Notes under the pieces: model-generated
What the model was told of the DNA's origin: nothing
The model's database searches: none
What the model saw: the letters and a program-made list of their open reading frames with translations, nothing else
Assembly (NCBI RefSeq): GCF_013184745.1
Contig: NZ_JAATVU010000003.1
Span: 94,159-158,158 of the forward strand
Origin: Mangrovicoccus sp. HB161399
GTDB lineage: Bacteria; Pseudomonadota; Alphaproteobacteria; Rhodobacterales; Rhodobacteraceae
DNA: 64,000 nt
Direction: 5' to 3'
Made by a program: the position numbers and the translations under genes
Shown here: positions 1-7,705 of the stretch, in pieces
How positions within the stretch are numbered: the stretch's first letter is position 1
Layout: every line of letters starts with the position of its first letter

Positions 1-855
1 GAGCTGACCGACGAGTACACCGATGGCAAGCTGACCATCCAGGTCTTCCCGAACGAGCAGCTGGGCAAGGAGGACGCCGTCCTCGAGCAGATGCAGGCGG
101 GCGTCGTCAACATCTACGCCGAGGGCTTCGGCTACATGCGCAAATGGGCGCCGGAGCTTAGCTGGATCTCCCCGGCCTTCGTCTTCGACGACTACGCCCA
201 CTGGCAGCGCTTCATGGGCTCCGACCTGGTGAAAGGCTGGTTCGAGAAGGCCGCCGAGATCTCCGGCGTCGGTCCGCTGGGCGATCCCACCGCCGTGCTG
301 CGCGGCCCGTTCCGCGTGATGGTGTCGAACAAGCCGGTCAACAGCCTGGAGGACGTCCAGGGCCTGAAACTGCGCATGCATCCCGACAAGCTGGCCATCG
401 CGTCCTGGTCGCATCTGGGCGCCGAAGTGATCACGCTGCCCTGGACCGAGGTCTACCAGTCGATCCAGAAGAACATCGTGCAGGCCGTGAACTCGCCGAT
501 CGCGCTGGTCGAGTCGATGCGCTTCAACGAGGTCGCCCCCTATATCGCGCGCCACGACGAATACTGGCAGTCGATCGGCTTCATGATGAACCTCAAGGCC
601 TATGACGCGCTCGACGAGGACGTGAAGGCTGGGCTGCTGAAGGCCTATAACGAGGCCGGCGGATACAGCCAGGATCTGATGTTCAAGGTCGCCGACGAAA
701 GCATCGAGCGGATGACCGACGAGGGCGCCACCTACGTGGAGCTCGACACCGCGCCCTTCGTCGAGGCGATGAAGCCGTTCTACGACGAGATGGCGGCCTC
801 CGGCGAACTGCCCGAAGGCTACATGGAAGCGGTCGAGGCGGCGCGTACCGAATGA
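1..855 (+). CDS. TRAP transporter solute-binding protein, DctP family (5' end outside window)
   Basis: Periplasmic binding subunit of a tripartite ATP-independent transporter, which hands a small organic acid to the membrane pair encoded next. The frame is open from the first base, so the signal peptide and N-terminus lie before the window; 284 residues are visible. The visible part starts in the usual DctP region, with the VFPNEQLGKE motif. It continues with the KLRMHP segment carrying the arginine that normally binds the substrate carboxylate, and with the EVYQSIQ helix. The stop overlaps the next start in ATGA. Family is secure; the substrate is not readable from sequence, although the enzymes downstream suggest an amino acid or a related 2-oxo acid precursor. 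Confidence 0.93.
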   Translation, partial: ELTDEYTDGKLTIQVFPNEQLGKEDAVLEQMQAGVVNIYAEGFGYMRKWAPELSWISPAFVFDDYAHWQRFMGSDLVKGWFEKAAEISGVGPLGDPTAVLRGPFRVMVSNKPVNSLEDVQGLKLRMHPDKLAIASWSHLGAEVITLPWTEVYQSIQKNIVQAVNSPIALVESMRFNEVAPYIARHDEYWQSIGFMMNLKAYDALDEDVKAGLLKAYNEAGGYSQDLMFKVADESIERMTDEGATYVELDTAPFVEAMKPFYDEMAASGELPEGYMEAVEAARTE

Positions 856-1418
856 TCGCCTTCCGCGAGATTTCTCCGAAGGGAGGGCTGCAGGCAGCCC
901 TCCTCATCGCGGACCGGCTGAACTGGGGCCTGGGCGGCGTGTTCATGTGGATCGCCAATGCCTGCCTCATCGTGATGCTGGCCCTGACCACCGTAACGAT
1001 TGTCGGCCGCCCCTTCGGGTTTTCGGCCTACTGGATCTGGCCCTGGACGATGGTGTTCTTCGTCTGGCTCAGCTTCTTCGGTTTCTTCGCCGTCGTCGCG
1101 CGGCTGAAGGACGTGCGCATCGACTTCCTCGCCAACCATCTGGGCCGCTGGGGCTACCCGGCGACGCGGCTGCTGTCGGATGTCTGCGCGCTGGCGCTCT
1201 GCGCGGTGCTGCTGAAGCTCTTCCCCACCGTGCTCGCCACCTCCTCGGGCGTGGTCGACGGGGCGATCTTCCCCGACGGCGAGGAACTGCCGCGACAGGC
1301 GCTGTCGATCCCGCTCTTCGTCTCCGCCTTCCTGATCTGCATCTCCGCCCTGATCGACATGGGCAAGATGTTCGCAGGCCTGCCGGAAAACCTCACCGAG
1401 CATCACCCGGAGACCTGA
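852..1418 (+). CDS. TRAP transporter small permease, DctQ family
   Basis: Small inner-membrane subunit of the TRAP system, 188 residues with about four hydrophobic segments. The second is followed by the WPWTMVFFVWLSFFGFFAVV stretch typical of DctQ. It starts at an ATG inside the ATGA overlap with the binding protein, so the two are translationally coupled. It is followed after one base by the large permease. The family assignment comes from size, topology and position. Confidence 0.92.
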   Translation: MIAFREISPKGGLQAALLIADRLNWGLGGVFMWIANACLIVMLALTTVTIVGRPFGFSAYWIWPWTMVFFVWLSFFGFFAVVARLKDVRIDFLANHLGRWGYPATRLLSDVCALALCAVLLKLFPTVLATSSGVVDGAIFPDGEELPRQALSIPLFVSAFLICISALIDMGKMFAGLPENLTEHHPET

Positions 1419-1419
1419 C

Positions 1420-2709
1420 ATGGCCTATATCCTCTTCGGCTCCTTCCTGTCGCTGATCCTGCTGCGCGTGCCGATCTCCATCGCCATCGGCGTCTCGACG
1501 CTGGTGACCTTCCTGACCTCGGATTTCTCCGGCGTGCTGCAGATCATCCCGCAGCAGATGCTCGAAGGCGTGAACAAGGCCTCGCTGACCGCCGTGCCCT
1601 TCTTCATCATGGCCGGCAACCTGATGAACGTCACCGGCGTGACCGAGCGCATCTTCGCCTTCGCCAACTCTCTCGTCGGCCATCTGCGCGCGGGCCTCGC
1701 CCAGGTGAACATCCTGTCGTCGATGATCTTCGCGGGCATCTCGGGCGCCGCCGTCGCCGACTGCGCCGGTCTCGGCGCGATCGAGATCAAGGCGATGCGC
1801 GAAGCCGGCTACAAGGGCGATTTCGCCGCCGCCGTCACCGTGGCCTCCTCGGTCATCGGCCCGCTGATCCCGCCCTCCATCGGGCTGGTGCTCTATGCCT
1901 TCCTCGCCCAGCAGTCGATCGAGCGGATGTTCCTCGCCGGTCTCGTCCCCGGCATCGTCGTCGGCCTCGCGCTGATGCTCTATGTCCGGATGGTGGCGCA
2001 GTTCCGCGACTTCCCGACCCAGCCGCGCGCCACCGTGCGCGAAGTGGCGGGCACCGCGCGGCACGGCTTCCTCGCGCTGGTCGCCCCGGCGATCATCCTG
2101 GGCAGCATCATGTTCGGCTTCGTCACCGCCACCGAGGCGGGCGTGCTGGCCTGCATCTACTGCATCGGACTCGGCGTCTGGTACAAGGAACTGACCTTCC
2201 GCAAGTTCCTCGACGCGCTATCCGACAGCGCGATGATGACCGCCGTCATCATGATCATCATCGCCTTCTCGATCGCGATGGGCTGGCTCCTGGCCATCGA
2301 CCAGGCCCCGCAGAAGCTCGCCGAGGCGACCTTCGCGCTGACCGACAACAAGAACGTGTTCCTTGCGCTGCTGCTGGTCTTCATCATCCTCGTCGGCTGC
2401 GTCGTCGAGGGGGTGCCCGCCAAGCTGATCCTCGTGCCGACGCTGCTGCCAGTGATCGACGCCTACGGCATCGACCGGGTGCATTTCGGCATCATCATCC
2501 AGCTCGGCCTGCTGATCGGGATCGCCACCCCGCCGATGGGCATCGGTCTCTACATCGTCTCCGAGGTCGGCCGCGTCCGCTTCGAGAAGGTGACGATGGC
2601 GGTGCTTCCCTTCCTGCTGCCGCTCTTCGCGGTGCTGATCCTGCTGACCTACGTCCCCGGCGTGGTCACCTTCCTGCCGGACCTGATCCTCGGTCCGCAA
2701 TCCAACTGA
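1420..2709 (+). CDS. TRAP transporter large permease, DctM family
   Basis: Large membrane subunit of the TRAP importer, 429 residues, strongly hydrophobic throughout with roughly a dozen transmembrane segments, which is the usual DctM length. Typical family stretches are visible: AGNLMNVTGVTERIF near residue 65, the HLRAGLAQVNI motif near 85, and SSVIGPLIPPSIGLVLY near 145. It begins one base after the DctQ stop. Together with the two genes before it, it completes a sodium- or proton-driven importer whose substrate is probably metabolised by the three enzymes downstream. Confidence 0.95.
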   Translation: MAYILFGSFLSLILLRVPISIAIGVSTLVTFLTSDFSGVLQIIPQQMLEGVNKASLTAVPFFIMAGNLMNVTGVTERIFAFANSLVGHLRAGLAQVNILSSMIFAGISGAAVADCAGLGAIEIKAMREAGYKGDFAAAVTVASSVIGPLIPPSIGLVLYAFLAQQSIERMFLAGLVPGIVVGLALMLYVRMVAQFRDFPTQPRATVREVAGTARHGFLALVAPAIILGSIMFGFVTATEAGVLACIYCIGLGVWYKELTFRKFLDALSDSAMMTAVIMIIIAFSIAMGWLLAIDQAPQKLAEATFALTDNKNVFLALLLVFIILVGCVVEGVPAKLILVPTLLPVIDAYGIDRVHFGIIIQLGLLIGIATPPMGIGLYIVSEVGRVRFEKVTMAVLPFLLPLFAVLILLTYVPGVVTFLPDLILGPQSN

Positions 2710-2723
2710 GAACGGAGTTCCCC

Positions 2724-3401
2724 GTGAGCAACCTTGTCTACAAGCTCAACCCGATGCCGCCGAAGATCCCGCAGGAGAAGCTCGACCGGCTGGCCAAGCT
2801 CGAAACCGCCACGATCGGCCATTTCTACCATTTCGGCTTCGCCTCCCCGGCGATCCAGCCGGTGCTGCGCGGCAAGACCATTGCCTCGACCCTGACCACC
2901 CTGGCGATCCCCGGGCTCGACTCCACGCTGCTGCACCACTGCCTCAGCGATTGCGGCCCGGGCTACTTCCTGGCGGTCGACCGCCTGGGCGACACGAAAT
3001 ACGCCTGCTGGGGCGGCGGCGTGACCCGGATGGCGGCGATGATCGGCCTTGACGGCGGCTGCGTCGACGGCCCGCATACCGACACGCTGGAGATCGAGGA
3101 GCAGCAGTTCCCGATGTGGTCGCGCGGACCGTCCCCGGTCACCACGCGACTCTACAACACCGGCGGCGGCTTCAACGTGCCGGTCTCCATCGGCGGGGCG
3201 GCGGCCCTGCCGGGCTATGCGGTCCTGGCCGACGATACCGGCATCCTGTTCATTGCTCCGGAAGATCTCGACGAGGTTCTCGAGATCGGCGAGCAGAAGA
3301 CCGAAGGCAGCCGCATCAACGAGCCGAAGGTCACGGCCGGGACCCATCTGGGCCAGCTCTCCGGCGCGACGAAGATGGTCGAAGCCAAGACAGCCAAGTG
3401 A
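2724..3401 (+). CDS. RraA-like family protein (class II pyruvate aldolase superfamily, altered active site)
   Basis: A 225-residue member of the RraA/dimethylmenaquinone methyltransferase-like fold, a family that includes 4-hydroxy-4-methyl-2-oxoglutarate and related pyruvate aldolases. The region CWGGGVTRMAAMIGLDGG (residues 95-112) is the family core. The next motif reads DGPHTD (115-120), where aldolases have DG-x-x-R-D: the pyruvate-binding arginine is replaced by Thr119, while the metal-binding aspartate is kept as Asp120. GTG start at 2724, preceded by ACGGAG, 14 bases after the permease stop. True RraA regulators are shorter, so the name is only a fold label. It is probably an enzyme of the TRAP substrate's catabolism, but a standard aldolase reaction is doubtful. 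Confidence 0.82.
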   Translation: MSNLVYKLNPMPPKIPQEKLDRLAKLETATIGHFYHFGFASPAIQPVLRGKTIASTLTTLAIPGLDSTLLHHCLSDCGPGYFLAVDRLGDTKYACWGGGVTRMAAMIGLDGGCVDGPHTDTLEIEEQQFPMWSRGPSPVTTRLYNTGGGFNVPVSIGGAAALPGYAVLADDTGILFIAPEDLDEVLEIGEQKTEGSRINEPKVTAGTHLGQLSGATKMVEAKTAK

Positions 3402-3408
3402 CATTGCC

Positions 3409-3475
3409 GCGGCCCGGAACCAGCATCCCGGGCCGCGACGATGCGCCCGCGGGACCGGAGCAGAGGTCCCGCGGG
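3409..3475 (+). terminator. two tandem GC-rich hairpins between rraA-like and ketimine reductase genes
   Basis: The first hairpin pairs GCGGCCCGG (3409-3417) with CCGGGCCGC (3428-3436). The second pairs CCCGCGGGACC (3446-3456) with GGTCCCGCGGG (3465-3475) around an 8-base loop. Both stems are perfect but no T tract follows, so they may act as attenuators or RNA-processing sites rather than full intrinsic terminators. Confidence 0.6.
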
Positions 3476-3520
3476 TTCTGCGCTACTCTCCGCCGGAAAG
3501 CGGCAGAAGGGGATGGCGCC

Positions 3521-4453
3521 ATGGAATTTCTCGATCACGACGACCTGTCGGAGCGGCTGGACTGGGGCGCATTGATCGGCGCGCTGGCCGAGGTGCTGGG
3601 CCGCGGCGCGGTCGAGGCGCCCCCGCGCCATGTCCACCAGATGAAGATGCCCGACGGGACCGAGGCGTCGCTCCTGCTGATGCCCGCCTGGGAGGGCGGC
3701 CGCGCGGCGGGGGTGAAGGTCGTGACCTTCTTTCCGGGCAATGCCGGGAAGGGCCTGCCGACGATCAATGCCGGCTACCTGATGTTCGACGGCGCGACCG
3801 GCCAGATGCGCGCGGTCCTGGAAGGCGACGCGCTGACCTCCCGCCGCACGGCCGCCGCCTCGGCGCTGGCCGCCCGCTATCTCGCCCGAGAGGACGCGCA
3901 GCGCCTGCTGGTCGTCGGCACCGGCCAGCTTGCCATGGGCGTGGCCGAGGCGCATTCCGCCGTCCGCCCCTATGACGACATCTCCATCTGGGGCCGCAGC
4001 CCGGAGAAAGCCGCCGCCATTGCCGCCGCGCTGGCGGAAAACGGGCTTCCGGCGAAGGTCTGCACCGATCTGGAGGCAGGGGTGCGTGCGGCCGGCACGG
4101 TCAGCTGCGTGACCGCCTCCACCGTGCCGCTGGTGCTGGGCGAATGGCTCTCCGAGGGCAGCCATCTCGACCTGATCGGTGCCTTCAAGGCCGACATGCG
4201 CGAAAGCGACACTGCCGCGATCTCGCAGGCGTCGCTCTTCGTCGACGGCCGTCCCGGCGCGCTGCTGGCCGGCGATCTGGCCCAGCCGATCGCGGAAGGC
4301 GCCTTCGGCGAAGACCACATCCGGGCCGACCTGCCCGAGCTGATCCGCGGCACCCATCCCGGCCGGACCAGCCCCGCGGAGCGCACCGTCTTCAAGTCCG
4401 TGGGCCTCTCGGCCGAGGACCTGGCCGCCGCGGTGCTGGCCCTCGGCAGCTGA
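3521..4453 (+). CDS. ornithine cyclodeaminase/mu-crystallin family protein, probable ketimine reductase type
   Basis: Cytosolic NAD(P)-dependent enzyme of 310 residues. The Rossmann motif VVGTGQLAMG lies at 131-140 and the family lysine at Lys66 (GVKVV). The loop that carries the catalytic aspartate of true ornithine cyclodeaminase reads GAFKADMRE (220-228) here. This is the pattern of the delta1-pyrroline-2-carboxylate/delta1-piperideine-2-carboxylate reductase branch, so reduction or deamination of a cyclic imine is more likely than ornithine cyclisation. The ATG at 3521 is chosen for the AGAAGGGG ribosome-binding site 8 bases upstream; the frame is open further upstream but without a start that has a comparable site. 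It lies between the RraA-like and hydratase genes of the same apparent operon. Confidence 0.85.
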   Translation: MEFLDHDDLSERLDWGALIGALAEVLGRGAVEAPPRHVHQMKMPDGTEASLLLMPAWEGGRAAGVKVVTFFPGNAGKGLPTINAGYLMFDGATGQMRAVLEGDALTSRRTAAASALAARYLAREDAQRLLVVGTGQLAMGVAEAHSAVRPYDDISIWGRSPEKAAAIAAALAENGLPAKVCTDLEAGVRAAGTVSCVTASTVPLVLGEWLSEGSHLDLIGAFKADMRESDTAAISQASLFVDGRPGALLAGDLAQPIAEGAFGEDHIRADLPELIRGTHPGRTSPAERTVFKSVGLSAEDLAAAVLALGS

Positions 4454-4534
4454 GCCGCCGCTGGCGCGGCACGTGCTTGGACAGGGCGGGGCCTGCGCCA
4501 TCCCGGCGCGGGCAGAGCCGGAAGGACATGACAC

Positions 4535-5317
4535 GTGCTGACCGAAGACGACCGCCAGGCCGCCGCAGAGGCCATCTGGGATGCCGGGAAATCCCGCGAC
4601 ACCTGCGTCGCGCCCTCGCGCATCTTCCCGGGCATGACCATGGAAGACGCCTATGACATCCAGGCCCGCTGGACGCAGCTGCGCCTCGGCGACGGCGCGC
4701 GGATCGCGGGCCGCAAGATCGGCCTTGCCACGCGGCCGATGCAGGCCGCCGCCAGGGTGGCGGGCCCGGATTGCGGCGTGATCTTCCAGGATGCGCTGTT
4801 CGCCGACGGCGCGGAATTCGGCAAGGGGACCTTCGCGCTGCCGCAGGTCTCCGCCGAGCTGGTGTTCACCCTGGGCGCCGATCTGTCCGGTCCCGAGGTC
4901 GCCCGCGACGCGGTCCTTGCGGCCATCGCCACCGTCGGCGCCGCGCTGGAAATCACCGACAGCCGCACCGAACAGCCCGCGACGATCATCGACACCGTGT
5001 CCGACAATGCCGGTCTGGGCGCCGTCGTCACCGGCGGCACGCCGCTGTCCGCGGCGGAAGTCGACCTGCGCTGGATCGCCGCCGTCCTGTCGAAGAACGG
5101 CACGGTCGAGGAAACTGGCGTTTCCGCCGCGCTCGGGGGGGATCCGCTGGCCGGTCTCGCCTGGCTGGCCGGACGGCTCGCCGCGGCGGGCGAGGGGCTG
5201 AAGGCCGGAGACCTGGTGCTGGGCGGCGGCTTCACCCGTCCGGTGCCGGTGCGCGCCGGTGACGCGGTGCTGGCCGATTTCGGTCCGCTCGGCACCATTT
5301 CGGCCCGCTTCGGCTGA
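4535..5317 (+). CDS. 2-keto-4-pentenoate hydratase family protein
   Basis: A 260-residue fumarylacetoacetate-hydrolase-superfamily enzyme of the 2-oxo-alk-4-enoate hydratase branch (MhpD/HpcG-like), which adds water to 2-oxo-4-enoic acids. GRKIGLATRPMQ (59-70) is the substrate-loop motif. In HpcG the metal is held by Glu106, Glu108 and Glu139. Here Glu108 (SAELVF) and Glu139 (ALEITDSR) are present but position 106 is serine. GTG start at 4535 with GGAAGGA 8 bases before it. A hydratase next to an aldolase-fold protein would classically make, then split, a 4-hydroxy-2-oxo acid. The missing ligand leaves the exact reaction open. Confidence 0.82.
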   Translation: MLTEDDRQAAAEAIWDAGKSRDTCVAPSRIFPGMTMEDAYDIQARWTQLRLGDGARIAGRKIGLATRPMQAAARVAGPDCGVIFQDALFADGAEFGKGTFALPQVSAELVFTLGADLSGPEVARDAVLAAIATVGAALEITDSRTEQPATIIDTVSDNAGLGAVVTGGTPLSAAEVDLRWIAAVLSKNGTVEETGVSAALGGDPLAGLAWLAGRLAAAGEGLKAGDLVLGGGFTRPVPVRAGDAVLADFGPLGTISARFG

Positions 5318-5323
5318 AGCCCG

Positions 5324-5360
5324 GTCCGGCCGCGCCGCGGCGGGCGGCCGGACACTTTTT
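5324..5360 (+). terminator. intrinsic terminator after the TRAP/hydratase operon
   Basis: GTCCGGCCGC (5324-5333) pairs perfectly with GCGGCCGGAC (5344-5353), and TTTTT follows at 5356-5360. It lies 6 bases after the hydratase stop and well before the cytochrome gene, so it closes the first operon. Confidence 0.85.
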
Positions 5361-5463
5361 CCGGAGAATTGTCGGGGTCCCGATCTACCGCATTGAAACG
5401 CGACGGAAGCCGGGCCCATCTGCGTTCAGGACTTGTTCCAAGGACAGACCCGGAGACCGGACA

Positions 5464-5952
5464 ATGGATTTCTTCAAGGAAGCCCCGAGCTTCAGCAACA
5501 TGCAGAAGGCCCTGCACTGGGCCGTGGTGGTTCTGCTCGCCGCGCAGTACTTCCTCTTCGACGGCATGGGCCGCCCCTTCCACCAGCTGATGGACACCGG
5601 CACGGCGACCTACACGCTGACCCCGGCGATGCATCTGGGCATCGGCGTGCTGACGCTGGCGCTGGCCGCCTGGCGGATCGCGCTGCGCCTGACCCACGGC
5701 ACGCCGCCCGAACCGGCGGAAGAGCCGGACCTGGCCAAGCTCGGCTCGAAGATCGCCCATGCCGCGATCTATGCGCTGCTCTTCATCCTGCCGCTCACCG
5801 GGCTCGTCGCCTGGTTCGGCCAGGCGGGCTTCGCGGCGGAGATCCACGAACTCCTGACCAATGCGCTGATGGCGCTGGTCGTCCTGCATGTCGCCGCGGC
5901 GCTGGTGCACCATTTCTGGTGGAAGACCGACGTCCTGCTCAGGATGCGCTGA
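5464..5952 (+). CDS. cytochrome b561 family protein
   Basis: Inner-membrane di-heme b-type cytochrome of 162 residues with four hydrophobic segments, the size of CybB-like proteins that pass electrons between quinones and periplasmic partners. Candidate heme-ligand histidines are His18 (ALHW, first helix), His57 (AMHLG, second), His99 (KIAHA, third) and His142 (VLHVAA, fourth), the spacing expected for this family. It stands alone, between the terminator of the first operon and the convergent siderophore importer. Its redox partner cannot be inferred from the neighbours. Confidence 0.88.
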   Translation: MDFFKEAPSFSNMQKALHWAVVVLLAAQYFLFDGMGRPFHQLMDTGTATYTLTPAMHLGIGVLTLALAAWRIALRLTHGTPPEPAEEPDLAKLGSKIAHAAIYALLFILPLTGLVAWFGQAGFAAEIHELLTNALMALVVLHVAAALVHHFWWKTDVLLRMR

Positions 5953-5979
5953 GCCCGCGGCCCGCGCGGGGGAGGGGCC

Positions 5980-6002
5980 GGGGAGGGAGCATCCCTCTCC
6001 CC
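5980..6002. terminator. imperfect hairpin between convergent genes
   Basis: GGGGAGGGA (5980-5988) and TCCCTCTCCCC (5992-6002) form a stem with a small bulge in the 53-base gap between the convergent cytochrome b561 and siderophore ATPase genes. There is no T tract on either strand. A shared terminator is the natural role, but the evidence is only the position and the stem. Confidence 0.4.
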
Positions 6003-6005
6003 GCT

Positions 6006-6764
6006 TCAGGCGTGGTGCAGCACGGTCGGCCGGCCGGCGATCTCCTCGACGCCGATCTTCATCCCGAAGAGCTCCGACAGCCGCGCAGAGGTCAGCACTT
6101 CGCGCGGCGCGCCCTGGAAATCCAGCTTCCCGTCCTTAAGCGCCACGACATGGTCCGCCCAGGCGGCGGCATAGTTGATGTCGTGCACCACCATCACCAC
6201 CGAGCGCACGCCCGCGCGGCTGAGCCCGTGGATCCGCGCCATCAGCGCGCGGGCATGGTACATGTCGAGATTGTTCAGCGGCTCGTCGAGCAGCAGCCAG
6301 TCGGTTTCCTGCGCCAGCCCCATCGCGATGAAGGCGCGCTGGTTCTGCCCGCCCGACAGCTCGTCGAGGAAGCGGCCGCGCAGCTCCAGAAGGTCGAAGG
6401 CTTCGAGCGCGCGCTCCACTGCCGCATGGTCCTCCGGCCGCGGGCGGCCATGGTGATGCGGCCAGCGGCCGAAGCCCACCAGGTCGCCGACCCGCAGGCG
6501 GCTGGCCACGCCGACCCGCTGGGTGACGATTGCCAGCCGCTTGGCCAGCGCCTCGGTCTTGGTCCGGGCCACGCAATGCCCGTCGACCTCGACCTGTCCC
6601 TCCTGGATCGGCAGCAGCCTTGCCATCAGCCCCATCAGCGTCGATTTTCCCGCGCCGTTCGGCCCGATGATGGCGGTGATCCCGCCCTTCGGCAGGTCGA
6701 GCGTCAGGTCGGTCAGGATCGGCGCCCCGCCGATCCGGTGGCTGAGATTGCGGACGGCGATCAT
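6006..6764 (-). CDS. ferric-siderophore ABC transporter ATP-binding protein
   Basis: Cytosolic ATPase of 252 residues that powers import of an iron-siderophore complex through the two FecCD permeases upstream in the operon. Walker A GPNGAGKST lies near residue 33, the signature LSGGQNQRAFIA near 135, and Walker B LLLDEPLNNLD near 158. The D-loop wording and the C-terminal KDGKLDFQGAPREVL segment are typical of FepC/YclP-type ATPases. The ATG at 6764 overlaps the permease stop by four bases (ATGA); the open frame extends upstream but has no matching start there. Confidence 0.93.
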   Translation of the reverse strand: MIAVRNLSHRIGGAPILTDLTLDLPKGGITAIIGPNGAGKSTLMGLMARLLPIQEGQVEVDGHCVARTKTEALAKRLAIVTQRVGVASRLRVGDLVGFGRWPHHHGRPRPEDHAAVERALEAFDLLELRGRFLDELSGGQNQRAFIAMGLAQETDWLLLDEPLNNLDMYHARALMARIHGLSRAGVRSVVMVVHDINYAAAWADHVVALKDGKLDFQGAPREVLTSARLSELFGMKIGVEEIAGRPTVLHHA

Positions 6765-7705
6765 CTGCGGCGGCCTCCGAGCACGAGATAGAGGAAGAGA
6801 AGCCCGCCGAAGAATTCGATGATCACGGCGAGGGTGGATTGCAGGCCGAGGACACGTTCGAACACGCCCTGGCCGATCACCAGCACCAGTCCGGCGATCA
6901 TTGCGGCAGCGGGCAGCAGCAGCGCATGGCACGGCGTCTGCATCAGCTGGTGGGCCAGCGCGGCGACGAGAAGGCCGAGGAAGCTGACCGGACCGACCAG
7001 CGCGGTGGAGACCGCGACCAGCGCCGAGACGAGCAGCAGGAGGACGGTCGCCAGCCGGTCGTGGCGCAGCCCCAGCCCGACCGCGCTGTCGCGCCCCAGC
7101 GCCACGATGTCGAGCGACGGCGCCAGGCGCCACAGGAGGGCGAAGACCGGCACGAACAGCGCTGCGGCCATCGCCAGCTGGGTCGTGTCAACCGCGCCGA
7201 AGCTGGCGAACATCACCTGCTGGACCACGGCGAATTCGCTGGGATCGATCAGCCGCAGCACGAAGGCGGTCATCGAGCGGAAGAACAGGCCGAAGATCAC
7301 GCCGACGAGGATCATCCGGTGCAGGTCGCCCCGCCCGCGCCCCATCAGCAGCGAAAACAGCGCCAGCGAGGCCGCCATCATCAGCGCGGTGTCGAGCAGG
7401 AACTTCGCCGGGCCGCCCGTCATCGCGTAGCCCAAGCCCCCCATGGTCAGCACCATCAGGCTCTGCACCAGCAGGAAGAGCGAGTCGAAGCCCATGATCG
7501 AGGGCGTCAGGATGCGGTTGCCGGTCACGGTCTGGAACACGACCGTGGAGACGCCGACCGCGGCGCCGACCAGCAGAAGTGATGCAAGCTTGACGGCGCG
7601 CAGCTCAAGGATGAAGCCTGCGGGACCTTTCAGCCCCCAGAACAGGAAGAAGGCGCAGGCGGCGATCAGGGCGAGGCCCAGGGCGATCAGGCGTCTATCG
7701 GACAC
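6761..7705 (-). CDS. siderophore ABC transporter permease, FecCD family (second permease)
   Basis: Membrane subunit of 314 residues with about nine to ten hydrophobic segments, the BtuC/FecCD fold. GNRILTPSIMGFDSLF (near 65-80) matches the conserved region before the coupling helix, and the LVGPVSFLGLLVAALAH stretch lies in the C-terminal part. The GTG at 7705 is chosen because the protein then begins at the first hydrophobic helix and overlaps the preceding permease stop by 11 bases. The longer ORF on this strand starts inside the upstream gene with non-membrane sequence. It most resembles the YclO/VctG/FatC type. Confidence 0.9.
   Translation of the reverse strand: MSDRRLIALGLALIAACAFFLFWGLKGPAGFILELRAVKLASLLLVGAAVGVSTVVFQTVTGNRILTPSIMGFDSLFLLVQSLMVLTMGGLGYAMTGGPAKFLLDTALMMAASLALFSLLMGRGRGDLHRMILVGVIFGLFFRSMTAFVLRLIDPSEFAVVQQVMFASFGAVDTTQLAMAAALFVPVFALLWRLAPSLDIVALGRDSAVGLGLRHDRLATVLLLLVSALVAVSTALVGPVSFLGLLVAALAHQLMQTPCHALLLPAAAMIAGLVLVIGQGVFERVLGLQSTLAVIIEFFGGLLFLYLVLGGRRR

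Noticed and set aside
2724-3401. Regulator of ribonuclease E activity (RraA) as function
   Set aside because: The protein is longer than RraA and sits among catabolic genes; the name is kept only as a fold label.
3215-5419. A 734-codon open frame on the minus strand
   Set aside because: It lies opposite three well-supported plus-strand genes, has arginine/glycine/alanine-rich composition and no recognisable domain; it is a shadow caused by high GC content.
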